64,000 nucleotides of DNA. It comes from JAQUTK01 sp963677415. Lineage in GTDB: Bacteria; Bacteroidota; Bacteroidia; Bacteroidales; JAQUTK01. The number at the start of each line of letters is the position of its first letter. Position 1 is the stretch's first letter. The notes beneath the pieces are model-generated. The model was not told where the DNA came from, ran no database searches, and worked only from the letters and a program-made list of their open reading frames with translations. The position numbers and the translations under genes were made by a program. The DNA lies in the NCBI GenBank assembly GCA_963677415.2, contig CAXXFJ010000013.1, positions 1 to 64,000 of the forward strand, in the 5' to 3' direction. Shown here in pieces: positions 34,945-42,932 of this stretch.

Positions 34945-36108
34945 TTATTTTGTGAGATCTATGATAGAATCTTCTGCTGTTGTAATACGTTCCGCTCCAT
35001 TAGCTGTCACAATGAAAGTATCCTCCACCCCAACAGCACCTATTTCAGGCAGTACAAACTTTGGTTCAAGAGCAAAAACCATTCCCTCCTCAAGAGGTTC
35101 AGTGGAGCGTAAACTCAACACCGGCAGTTCATTGATGACCAATCCAACACCATGTCCTACAAATTTCGCTTTCTGAGCAACTCCCATAAAGCAATCTGCC
35201 AAACTATAATGTGAAGCAATGGCAAGTGATTGTTCGTATAGTGCCTCGCCTGTTACCCCCGGCTTAGACATCGTAGCTAGCGTATCTCTAATCTCAATGG
35301 CCACCTTATGTGCGTCATATGCTTTATCAGGCAATTTCCCAATGGAAAATGTCCGTGTCTGGTCTGACAGATAACCGGTAAAGTTACCTCCCATATCCAC
35401 CATCACAGTCATTCCCTCTTCCAACAATGAGCCATTGGCACCAATCGGCAGAGAAGGGTCCATTCCGGCACCACCTAAGGCAAAGTCAAAAGCAGAAGAC
35501 TCGGAGGCATTCTTCCCAGCTAGCACGGAACCAAAGTATATCTCCATGGAAGCTCCGTAGATTCGGAAAAGTCCCAGATTGCCATGCAATCGCATGGTCC
35601 GTTCAATTTCAATCGAAAGCATCAGATCCGTCATACCGGGACGGTACAGTGAAGGTATCTCAGCATAAGCTTCTGAGTGTCGTCTTCCTGACTCCCGAAG
35701 CAGATTCTGTTCATACCTCGTCTTCACCGAACGTACCTTACGCAAAAAGTTTGATCCATTAATAATCGATGATTGAGCAAAAAGAGACGAAAGACGACTC
35801 CATTCACTTTGCGGTAGCTCCTCACCTTCCAATAAAAGTCTGGATGGTGCAGGTATAGATTTATCAGTAAGTATCTCACCAATCTGCTCCAGTTTGCGAA
35901 TCTGGAAGACACCTTCACCTATAAGTCCTAAAGGTCTCTTCACAAACAATAACTGGTTTCCCAATAAGTCAATATAATAATAGCCCAGTACAATCCGTCC
36001 CCTTGTATAGAGGAGATTGACATTTGTGGAAATAAGACACGCATCTATCCCCTCTTGCTTCATCATGTTACGCAGACGTGCAAGTCGAATATTCAGTTCT
36101 TCAGTCAT
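34945..36108 (-). CDS. M24-family metallopeptidase (Xaa-Pro aminopeptidase-like)
   Basis: The product has 387 residues. The N-terminal creatinase-like domain (about 1-130) precedes the pita-bread domain (about 145-380). All five metal ligands are visible: two Asp in MVDMGGNFTGYLSDQTR, His in FVGHGVGL, Glu in FALEPKFV and Glu in GVEDTFIV. It should be an active dinuclear-metal aminopeptidase or proline dipeptidase in the cytosol. It is the last gene of recR-membrane protein-GNAT-M24, overlapping the GNAT gene by 4 bp. Confidence 0.92.
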   Translation of the reverse strand: MTEELNIRLARLRNMMKQEGIDACLISTNVNLLYTRGRIVLGYYYIDLLGNQLLFVKRPLGLIGEGVFQIRKLEQIGEILTDKSIPAPSRLLLEGEELPQSEWSRLSSLFAQSSIINGSNFLRKVRSVKTRYEQNLLRESGRRHSEAYAEIPSLYRPGMTDLMLSIEIERTMRLHGNLGLFRIYGASMEIYFGSVLAGKNASESSAFDFALGGAGMDPSLPIGANGSLLEEGMTVMVDMGGNFTGYLSDQTRTFSIGKLPDKAYDAHKVAIEIRDTLATMSKPGVTGEALYEQSLAIASHYSLADCFMGVAQKAKFVGHGVGLVINELPVLSLRSTEPLEEGMVFALEPKFVLPEIGAVGVEDTFIVTANGAERITTAEDSIIDLTK

Positions 36109-36632
36109 TGTTCGTTGATTAGTTGCATCATATAAAGATCTTCAAAACCATTTTCCTGTCTGACCCACTCTTTGAGAGTGCCGGTCAACTGGAAGTTTAG
36201 TTTAGAGAAAAGACGAAAACAGGGCGAATTACTCACAGGAATCTCAGCATACAGTTGGTGCAGATGCAGAAATGAGAAAGCATAATTGACCAAAAGTTCA
36301 ACCGCCTCCAGCGCATATCCTTGTCGTTGAAAAGGACTATCTATCATCATTCCGATAGCTGCCCTGTTGTGATACGGATCAAAGTCAAATAAGTCGATCG
36401 TCCCAATCGGCTCACTACTCTCCTTTAGCATTACTACCATCTTCTGTTGTCTTTTCATATAGATATCCTCACCCTCCAGCTTCAGATAATCGCGCAATAC
36501 GAAACGAGAAACAGGAGCTAGTGTAGAGCCATATTTCCACAATGATGCATCATTTTCCCAACGGTAAAACAAATCCAAATCCTCCGGTTCAGGAGCTCTG
36601 AAAGCTATTCGTTTATGATTCAGTTGATTCAT
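36105..36632 (-). CDS. GNAT-family N-acetyltransferase (RimJ/SpeG-like)
   Basis: The product has 175 residues of the GNAT fold: FRAPEPEDLDLFYRWENDA at the N-terminus, IGTIDLFDFDPYHNRAAIGM in the middle, FQRQGYALEAVELLVNYAF (acetyl-CoA pyrophosphate loop QRQGYA), then NSPCFRLFSKLNFQLTG. It acetylates an amine on a small molecule or protein; the closest pattern is RimJ/SpeG-like. It overlaps its neighbours on both sides (20 bp upstream, 4 bp downstream), so translation is probably coupled. Confidence 0.88.
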   Translation of the reverse strand: MNQLNHKRIAFRAPEPEDLDLFYRWENDASLWKYGSTLAPVSRFVLRDYLKLEGEDIYMKRQQKMVVMLKESSEPIGTIDLFDFDPYHNRAAIGMMIDSPFQRQGYALEAVELLVNYAFSFLHLHQLYAEIPVSNSPCFRLFSKLNFQLTGTLKEWVRQENGFEDLYMMQLINEQ

Positions 36633-37077
36633 CTTCTGATAGATTCAATTCTTTATTAATCCTTGAAGCTGAAGTCATGCAAAAAACAAGAGCTAATCCT
36701 CCGATCAATGCCATCATCAGTTCCGATTTACTCTTGGTAAAGAGAAACAACAATTCATTAATCACTGGTATTGAACCAATCGCCAACAACCTGAACAGAT
36801 AGAGTGATCTGTAACGTTCCAACCGTTCTTGCAAAGGAATCGATGGATCGATTTTAGAACACCTCACATGAAAAAGTTTTAGTGATACGGGGATCATTCC
36901 CAGCGAATAAAGCACGACGGCAGCCTGTATTGGCACCAAAATATCCGTCTCTATTGTCTTTATAGGAATCCCCACAAACACGATAAATAAAAAAAAGGCA
37001 ACTTGAATAATCAGTTCTACCATAAAAAAGCCTTGAAGGTTTTTCGCCTTCTCTTCTATCATCTCAATATCTTTCAT
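36613..37077 (-). CDS. Small integral membrane protein of unknown function
   Basis: The product has 154 residues with four hydrophobic stretches (about 17-37, 46-64, 92-110 and 118-135) and a cytoplasmic-type basic loop (RCSKIDPSIPLQERLERYR) between the second and third. No signal peptide or known motif is seen. It lies between recR (7 bp gap) and the GNAT gene (20 bp overlap). Its function is unknown; the overlap suggests it is made together with the acetyltransferase. Confidence 0.8.
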   Translation of the reverse strand: MKDIEMIEEKAKNLQGFFMVELIIQVAFFLFIVFVGIPIKTIETDILVPIQAAVVLYSLGMIPVSLKLFHVRCSKIDPSIPLQERLERYRSLYLFRLLAIGSIPVINELLFLFTKSKSELMMALIGGLALVFCMTSASRINKELNLSEDESTES

Positions 37078-37084
37078 ACACTCA

Positions 37085-37708
37085 TTAGATTTTTACTAAA
37101 TCACTAAATGGAGTACGTGCCGTGATGGATCGACCCAAGGTCACCTCATCTGTATATTCCAGTTCGTCTCCCACAGAGATCCCTCTAGCAATTACACTTA
37201 CCATGACATTCAAGGATGCCAGTTTTCGATAAATATAAAAGTTGGTAGTATCTCCTTCCATGGTCGTGCTTAGAGCCAATATAACCTCTTTTATGTTTCC
37301 TTCATTGACGCGTGTTTTGAGGCTCTCTATTTGCAGATCTTTTGGTCCAATACCATCCATTGGAGAGATCATGCCACCAAGGACATGATAAAGTCCCCTG
37401 TATTGGCGAGTGTTCTCAATTGCCAATACCTCTTTGATAGTCGCTACTACACATACCTTTGAAGTATCTCTGGATTGATCCTCACAAATATGACACACCA
37501 CACTATCTGATATATTATGACAGACACTGCAATAACAAACCTCTTTCCTCAATGCAATAAGAGCATTACCTAGCGATTCAACGTCCTTCTCATCCCACCG
37601 CAAGAGAATCAGAGACAATCTTAAAGCAGTACGACGTCCAATGCCTGGAAGTTTTGAAAGCTCAGAGACGGAATTTTCGAGCAAGAGAGAAGGATAAGAT
37701 TGTTCCAT
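37085..37708 (-). CDS. recR: Recombination mediator RecR
   Basis: The product has 207 residues, full length. A helix-hairpin-helix (LSKLPGIGRRTALRLS), a four-cysteine zinc finger (CYCSVCHNISDSVVCHIC), a Toprim domain (VCVVATIKEVLAIENT, YHVLGGMISPMDGIGP) and the C-terminal ARGISVGDELEYTDEVTLGR are all present. It acts with RecO/RecF to load RecA on gapped DNA. It is the first gene of a four-gene minus-strand operon, with a -7 box 17 bp upstream. Confidence 0.97.
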   Translation of the reverse strand: MEQSYPSLLLENSVSELSKLPGIGRRTALRLSLILLRWDEKDVESLGNALIALRKEVCYCSVCHNISDSVVCHICEDQSRDTSKVCVVATIKEVLAIENTRQYRGLYHVLGGMISPMDGIGPKDLQIESLKTRVNEGNIKEVILALSTTMEGDTTNFYIYRKLASLNVMVSVIARGISVGDELEYTDEVTLGRSITARTPFSDLVKI

Positions 37709-37724
37709 TATTCATATTTTGATG

Positions 37725-37732
37725 CAAATATA
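37725..37732 (-). promoter_or_regulatory. -7 box of the recR operon
   Basis: Minus-strand TATATTTG matches TAnnTTTG and places the start of transcription about 10 nt ahead of the recR ATG. Confidence 0.55.
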
Positions 37733-37782
37733 GGCAAAATGGAGTAAAACGAGAGTAGTTCTTCTTCTTTTTGAGAAAGAAG

Positions 37783-37817
37783 AAGGGGAAACGAATAAAA
37801 AAAATCCGTTTCCCCTT
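37783..37817 (-). terminator. Terminator after fusA2
   Basis: An 11-bp stem (AAGGGGAAACG / CGTTTCCCCTT) with an A/T-rich loop lies 25 bp past the fusA2 stop, followed on the minus strand by a pyrimidine-rich run. Confidence 0.75.
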
Positions 37818-37842
37818 TCCAGCAATAAGATAGTTCTAACGA

Positions 37843-40002
37843 TTAATCGCTTTCCTGCTGTGCTTCGTACTCTTTTAAAAGTTTTTCCTGAACATCATTT
37901 GGAACTAGTTCATAACTTGCAAACTTCATGGTGAACGATGCTGCTCCACCTGTCAACGAACTAAGCGCTGTGGAGTAACTGGACAACTCTTTAAGTGGTA
38001 CTTTAGCCATTAGTTTCTCAAATCCTCTGTCACTCTCCATGCCCATGATAATAGCTCTACGTCCCTGAAGGTCACCCATCACATCACCCATCTTTTCTCC
38101 CGGCACTTGTACCACAACATCATAGATAGGTTCCAGAATTTTCGGATTAGCCTGTTTGAATGCGTCACTAAACGCATTACGTCCTGCCAGCATAAAAGAT
38201 ATTTCATTGGAATCAACCGGATGCATCTTACCGTCATATACGATTACACGCACATCACGAGCATACGAACCGGTAAGTGGCCCTTGTTCCATCCGAGCCA
38301 TGATACCTTTCAGTATAGCCGGCAAGAAACGGGTATCAATAGCACCACCCACAATACTGTTAACAAATACAAGTTTGCCTCCCCAGTCCAATTCATGAAC
38401 TTGTGTATCACGCACTGAAACTTTAAATTCCTGTCCACCAAACTTATACATTTCCGGTATCAGCATCCCCTCAAAGTAAGGCTCTACAATCAGATGAACT
38501 TCACCAAACTGGCCAGCTCCTCCCGACTGCTTCCTGTGTCGATAATCAGCACGCGCAACCTTAGTTATCGTCTCACGGTAAGGGATGCGAGGTTCAAGAT
38601 ACTGTATCGGTAATTTATCATTATTTTCAATACGCCATTTCAGCGTACGGAGATGAAATTCTCCTTGTCCATGTACTATCGTCTGGCGTAATTCTTTCGA
38701 TTGTTCAACAATCCAAGTCGGATCTTCCTCCCGCATACGTGTAAGGATAGCCATCATCTTCTCAGAGTCAGCCTCGTTGACTGCTTTGATAGCGCGTCTA
38801 TATTTAGGATCCGGATACTTTATAAACTTAAACTGATTACTCGTTCCCTTTGCATTCAATGTATTTCCGGTACGTACCTCTTTGAGTTTGACAGTAGCGC
38901 CAATATCACCCGCCACCATTTCATCCACCTTAATACGGTTACTGCCTGCTACACAAAAGATCTGTGCAATTCGTTCTTTGCTGCCACGATCCTGATTGAG
39001 CAGATCATTTCCTTCTCTCACTACTCCAGACATAACTTTAAAATAAGAAACCTCGCCAATATGTGGTTCAACGGTAGTCTTAAAGAAGAAGAGACTCGTT
39101 GGCGCATCTTTATCAGGGGCTACCTCCTCTCCATTCGTATTTACCGGTTTTTGAATATCCGTTACATAAGGGACCACATTCCCAAGAAACTCCATTAGAC
39201 GAGTAACACCCATATCTTTGCCAGCACATACACAGAATACAGGAAATATTGATCTTCCTGCCAATCCTTTTCGAATTCCCATACGCATCTCATCTTCAGA
39301 TAAACTACCTTGGTCAAAATATTTTTCCATAAGTGATTCATCATTCTCAGCTGCTGCCTCTACCAATGCCTGATGCATTTCCTGCGCTTTATCCTGTTCT
39401 TCAGCTGGTATATCTTCAATTTCAGGAATACCTCCCTCCGGCTTCCATGAATACTTTTTCATGACTAGCACATCTATGAGAGAATTAAACCCCGGTCCGG
39501 TTGCAAGGGGATACTGCACCGGAACGATTTTTCCGCCGCCATAATTTTCTTTCAATTGATCTATGATCTGGTCAAAATCAGCCTTCTCCTGATCTAGCTG
39601 ATTTACTACAAAGATGACTGGTTTGCTAACCTTTTCCGTCATACGGAATTGATTTTTTGTGCCAACCTGAATACCATACTGCCCATTAATGAGAATAACG
39701 GCTGTATCTGTTACATTCAAAGCAGTAACTACATTTCCACAAAAATCGTCGGAGCCCGGACAATCGATCAGATTCAGCTTCTTATTGTTCCATTCCACAT
39801 GAAAGACTGTAGAGAAGACCGAATAGCCGTACTCCTGTTCGACGGGGAAATAGTCACTCACTGTATTTTTAGCGGCTACAGTGCCGCGCCGTTTTATTAA
39901 ACCACTCTCGAAAAGCATAGCTTCCGTAAGAGTGGTTTTCCCGGCTCCAGCGCTCCCTAAAAGAGCGATGTTTTTAATTTCGTTTGCCTGATAATTTTTC
40001 AT
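37843..40002 (-). CDS. fusA2: EF-G paralog (EF-G2), translation elongation factor with altered GTPase centre
   Basis: The product has 719 residues in the five-domain EF-G order: G domain 1-280, domain II (TTVEPHIGEVSYFKVMSG), III, IV (HRKQSGGAGQFGEVHL) and V (PGEKMGDVMGDLQGRR). The P-loop GSAGAGKTT (16-24) is intact. However, switch II reads DCPGSDDF (80-87) where canonical EF-G has DTPGHVDF, so the catalytic His is Ser84, and G4 reads NQLD instead of NKxD. In Bacteroides thetaiotaomicron the EF-G2 paralog has been reported to support translocation without GTP hydrolysis, to be needed for gut colonisation, and to be switched on by the carbon-limitation regulator Cur. This gene fits that protein closely. 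It is monocistronic, with about 300 bp upstream holding two dyad repeats. Confidence 0.93.
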   Translation of the reverse strand: MKNYQANEIKNIALLGSAGAGKTTLTEAMLFESGLIKRRGTVAAKNTVSDYFPVEQEYGYSVFSTVFHVEWNNKKLNLIDCPGSDDFCGNVVTALNVTDTAVILINGQYGIQVGTKNQFRMTEKVSKPVIFVVNQLDQEKADFDQIIDQLKENYGGGKIVPVQYPLATGPGFNSLIDVLVMKKYSWKPEGGIPEIEDIPAEEQDKAQEMHQALVEAAAENDESLMEKYFDQGSLSEDEMRMGIRKGLAGRSIFPVFCVCAGKDMGVTRLMEFLGNVVPYVTDIQKPVNTNGEEVAPDKDAPTSLFFFKTTVEPHIGEVSYFKVMSGVVREGNDLLNQDRGSKERIAQIFCVAGSNRIKVDEMVAGDIGATVKLKEVRTGNTLNAKGTSNQFKFIKYPDPKYRRAIKAVNEADSEKMMAILTRMREEDPTWIVEQSKELRQTIVHGQGEFHLRTLKWRIENNDKLPIQYLEPRIPYRETITKVARADYRHRKQSGGAGQFGEVHLIVEPYFEGMLIPEMYKFGGQEFKVSVRDTQVHELDWGGKLVFVNSIVGGAIDTRFLPAILKGIMARMEQGPLTGSYARDVRVIVYDGKMHPVDSNEISFMLAGRNAFSDAFKQANPKILEPIYDVVVQVPGEKMGDVMGDLQGRRAIIMGMESDRGFEKLMAKVPLKELSSYSTALSSLTGGAASFTMKFASYELVPNDVQEKLLKEYEAQQESD

Positions 40003-40105
40003 ACGCCAACGTTAGTATTATGAATTAGATTTCTTGTTGCTCCAAATTTTTTGAAAGCGTCCGCAAATTAGAAAGAAATTTTCACAAAAGTCTGAACAGC
40101 CCAAG

Positions 40106-40130
40106 TGTTTGTAAACAATGTTTTACAACA
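40106..40130. promoter_or_regulatory. Two adjacent dyads upstream of fusA2 (candidate Cur/CRP-type operator)
   Basis: TGTTTGTAAACA (40106-40117) and TGTTTTACAACA (40119-40130) are both inverted repeats, one base apart, about 105-130 bp upstream of the fusA2 ATG. Cur is known to activate fusA2 directly in B. thetaiotaomicron; that these are its sites is inference. Confidence 0.4.
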
Positions 40131-40293
40131 TGATATAAGATACCAATGTGAGAGCTTTGAATATACCTAACCAACATACTACCCACTCGTATTATTTGTT
40201 ACATCCGGAAGACCAGGATGTGCCGATTCCACTAAAATAGATTCTTTATTCAAAAATAAGACTAACAAAGTTATCAACATATTTTCTTTTAAA

Positions 40294-40301
40294 TACCTTT
40301 G
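40294..40301 (+). promoter_or_regulatory. -7 box of the GH127-like lipoprotein gene
   Basis: TACCTTTG matches TAnnTTTG. It overlaps a possible TTG start at 40299, so translation must begin downstream, at the ATG at 40323. Confidence 0.6.
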
Positions 40302-40322
40302 AGATATAAACAATGCAACTCC

Positions 40323-42062
40323 ATGAACAACCTTTATTCCAAACTTTGTACGCTACTTCTTATTATTCCTTTAACCTATTCTTGCAGGCCAATTTCGGTA
40401 AAGCCTCTCGAACCGGAACAAATCAGAATGGAAGGGGATTTACGCTCAAGAATAGAGAAAAATTTCGACCGTCTGGAAGAAGAAAAATACAGACCTGAAA
40501 ATGTATTTCTAACTGAAGCTCAATCGGGTGGATGGCCAGGAGATACAGAAGGTCGTACAATACTGGGACTTATCAAAGATTCTCGCGCTTCAGGACGTTG
40601 TCCTATTTACCTGCAAGAAATTATGCATCTTATCCCATCTCATCTGAACGAGAAAGGATACATGGGCATTATCTATCCCGGGAAAATGAATGAACAACAG
40701 CTCTCCGGTAACGGATGGATGCTTCGGTCACTCTGCGAATATTACGAATGGAAGAATGATCCTAAAATACTTTCGCTGATCAGCACTATTGCCGACAGTC
40801 TATTTGTCACTGGAAAAGGATTTTATGCGCGCTATCCTATTGATCCGCAGAAGCGCATTCCGGGAAAAGGTGCTGAATCGGGAAACACGATTCAAAGCGA
40901 AGGGGAATGGATGCTCTCCACTGATATCGGATGTCTCTTCATCGGTATGGATGGAGCCATACAAGCCTATAAATATCATCGTACGCCTCAACTAAAAGCG
41001 GTGATTAATGAGATGATTGAGCGCTTTCTGGAGATTGATCTCATCGGCATACGTGCTCAGACACATGCCACCCTTACTGCATGTCGCGGACTCATTCGGT
41101 ATGCTGAAATCACTGGAGAGGATCGCTATGTGGAAGAAGCCGAAAAAAGATGGAAACTCTATCTCTCCGATGGTATGACTGAGAACTTTGAGAATTACAA
41201 TTGGTTTGATCGTTTCGACACATGGTCAGAACCCTGCGCTATCGTCGATTCTTATCTACTGGCAGTACAGCTCTGGCAACATACCGGTAAGAAAAACTAC
41301 AAGGAAATTGCTGAATACATATATTATAATGCACTGTCTCACACCCAACGATGGAACGGAGGATTCGGTTGTGACAACTGTCCCGGAAAAATGTCCGGCA
41401 ACACTCTTCGTGTTCATGCCGATGAAGCGCATTGGTGCTGCACAATGCGTGGAGGTGAGGGATTGGGCAGTGCCGCCAACTTCGCCTGCTTCCAGAGATT
41501 ACGCACCCTCCTTATCCCTTTTTATCAGACTTGTGTGTTTGAAGCAAACATTGGTGAAGGAATAGTCAGCATAACAGAAGAAAGCTCTTATCCTTTCGAA
41601 GGAAGAGTAAGTTTCTTTTTTTCCGGCAACACTGCAGGAAATATTACAATCAAACTGTCGGCACCTAGTTGGACCAAAAAACACCAATTGTTTTTTAACA
41701 ACGAATTTATTCCTTGCGAGGTTAATAATGGATTTATCACGCTGTCACACGATTTTGTCTCAGGTGACAAGGTTGAACTTCTATTTGACCAAACCCTTTC
41801 CTTTTCAAAAGGACTAAACAAGCAAAACACGGATTCCTCTGTCGTTAGAATATTTTATGGTCCGCTTTTACTTGGTTATGAAGGAAATGAAGAGCAGCAA
41901 CTTGATTTGAATGACAGTGTTGAGAAACTTGAAGATGGTAGCTTCCAAATTAAAGGAAAAGAGATTCCTCTCAGTCCCATCTATCACCTGATGGATCGTA
42001 AGGTCTGGAGTGATAGTGGATACCATAAACAGATCTTGTTCCATACGAAAAAAAAGAAATAG
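40323..42062 (+). CDS. Secreted lipoprotein, GH127/DUF1680-like (beta-L-arabinofuranosidase-related)
   Basis: The start at 40323 gives a signal peptide with lipobox TYSC and a 579-residue product. The fold pattern is an (alpha/alpha)6 barrel: GGWPGDTEGRTILGL, SGNGWMLRSLCEYYEW, QTHATLTACRGLIRY, then EAHWCCTMRGGEGL. The latter holds the paired Cys typical of GH127 enzymes, which bind zinc through Cys and Glu residues. A C-terminal beta-sandwich (FSGNTAGNITIKLSAPSW) follows. Related GH127 members cleave beta-L-arabinofuranosyl or other plant sugar residues. The match is to the wider superfamily; the substrate is not certain, and GH146 or another DUF1680 relative is possible. It stands alone upstream of the pectin-related genes. 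Confidence 0.65.
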   Translation: MNNLYSKLCTLLLIIPLTYSCRPISVKPLEPEQIRMEGDLRSRIEKNFDRLEEEKYRPENVFLTEAQSGGWPGDTEGRTILGLIKDSRASGRCPIYLQEIMHLIPSHLNEKGYMGIIYPGKMNEQQLSGNGWMLRSLCEYYEWKNDPKILSLISTIADSLFVTGKGFYARYPIDPQKRIPGKGAESGNTIQSEGEWMLSTDIGCLFIGMDGAIQAYKYHRTPQLKAVINEMIERFLEIDLIGIRAQTHATLTACRGLIRYAEITGEDRYVEEAEKRWKLYLSDGMTENFENYNWFDRFDTWSEPCAIVDSYLLAVQLWQHTGKKNYKEIAEYIYYNALSHTQRWNGGFGCDNCPGKMSGNTLRVHADEAHWCCTMRGGEGLGSAANFACFQRLRTLLIPFYQTCVFEANIGEGIVSITEESSYPFEGRVSFFFSGNTAGNITIKLSAPSWTKKHQLFFNNEFIPCEVNNGFITLSHDFVSGDKVELLFDQTLSFSKGLNKQNTDSSVVRIFYGPLLLGYEGNEEQQLDLNDSVEKLEDGSFQIKGKEIPLSPIYHLMDRKVWSDSGYHKQILFHTKKKK

Positions 42063-42252
42063 GAAGAAAAATGCAGCATATGCACCTCGCAACTGCTCTC
42101 ATTATACTTTAGAGCATTATGGGGGAATCTGAGTGTACTTGCTCACTCTTATTTTGCATCCATTTGTGCAAGCAGTGGGCCATTCATAATACGAAGTAGC
42201 TGCGTAATGCAAGGATGTTCTTTCTTTAGATTCAATGATTGTCTAAAGAGTG

Positions 42253-42572
42253 AAATCGGTGTTTTAGAACAATTTGGCCTTTAAAGAAAATATCACTAAT
42301 CCGACCTTATTTGGAGACGAAAGACAATAATAGGTCACTTTGGAAAATCTATCAGTTTTCTATCTAGTTGATAAATAAGGAGTTAAACTTTCGCAAAATG
42401 CATCCGTATGCGTGACAAATTTCGACCTGATGAAATGTTTATTGCATAGGCATCGGATGACAAAAACTATCTGATGTCTTTACAAAAACTATTAGAAGAA
42501 ATCCGGCACTTTTCAGTTCCTTTTTTTCGATGCTCACGGATCTCCTAAATCGGTGTTTTAGGACAATTTCGG
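42253..42572. repeat. Pair of dispersed 23-bp direct repeats
   Basis: Copies lie at 42253-42275 and 42547-42569, 294 bp apart, with one mismatch. They could be ends or scars of an excised element; the interval has no ORF. Confidence 0.8.
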
Positions 42573-42600
42573 ATTTTCCCGGCATCTCTTCCTGAGATTA

Positions 42601-42672
42601 AAATGTAGTTGAGAATTGAAGTATATTCATCGCGACAAATGTAGTTGAAAATTGAAGTATATTCATCGCGAC
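42601..42672. repeat. 36-bp tandem duplication
   Basis: Two head-to-tail copies (42601-42636 and 42637-42672) differ at one base. Each ends GTATATTCATCGCGAC. There is no spacer between copies and no cas gene, so it is not a CRISPR array. Confidence 0.95.
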
Positions 42673-42853
42673 AAAGAGGTTTAGGATATTGTGAATCCTG
42701 TTACCAAAGTGCACCAGGAATGGATAGTCTCAGTATCACGATTTGTTGTTATCGAACGTCGTATAATGTGTAATGAAAATACTGCATTACAGACTCTAAA
42801 CAATATAGAACCAGAAAAGCGATGCCATTAATAAATTTATTTTTATCACGTTC

Positions 42854-42886
42854 TTTGCACACTTATTGTTTATTTATTTATCTTTG
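42854..42886 (+). promoter_or_regulatory. Full Bacteroides promoter for the PL11 gene
   Basis: A -33 TTTG (42854-42857), 21-bp spacer and -7 TATCTTTG (42879-42886) fit the Bacteroides housekeeping consensus. Transcription should start about 40 nt before the ATG at 42933. Confidence 0.75.
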
Positions 42887-42932
42887 CCAACAGAAAGTAC
42901 TGGAATATCAACCATTAATGACTTAAATTAGT

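Larger units (their letters stand above)
40003..40322. other. Divergent regulatory gap between fusA2 and the GH127-like gene
   Basis: The gap is AT-rich and has no ORF. It contains a plus-strand -7 box at 40294-40301 and two adjacent dyads at 40106-40130. No TAnnTTTG is visible for fusA2 itself, which suggests an activator-dependent promoter. Confidence 0.5.
42063..42932. other. 870-bp gap with direct repeats and a decayed coding remnant
   Basis: No intact gene is seen. Two near-identical 23-mers (AAATCGGTGTTTTAG[A/G]ACAATTT) occur at 42253 and 42547, in the same orientation. A 36-bp tandem duplication is at 42601-42672. After it, a 46-codon open stretch (42691-42831) with protein-like composition has no recognised start or family. 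The picture suggests old mobile-element debris. The promoter of the PL11 gene closes the gap. Confidence 0.6.

Noticed and set aside
42601..42672. 36-bp direct repeats as a CRISPR array
   Set aside because: The two copies are directly adjacent with no spacer, there is no third copy and no cas gene in the window.
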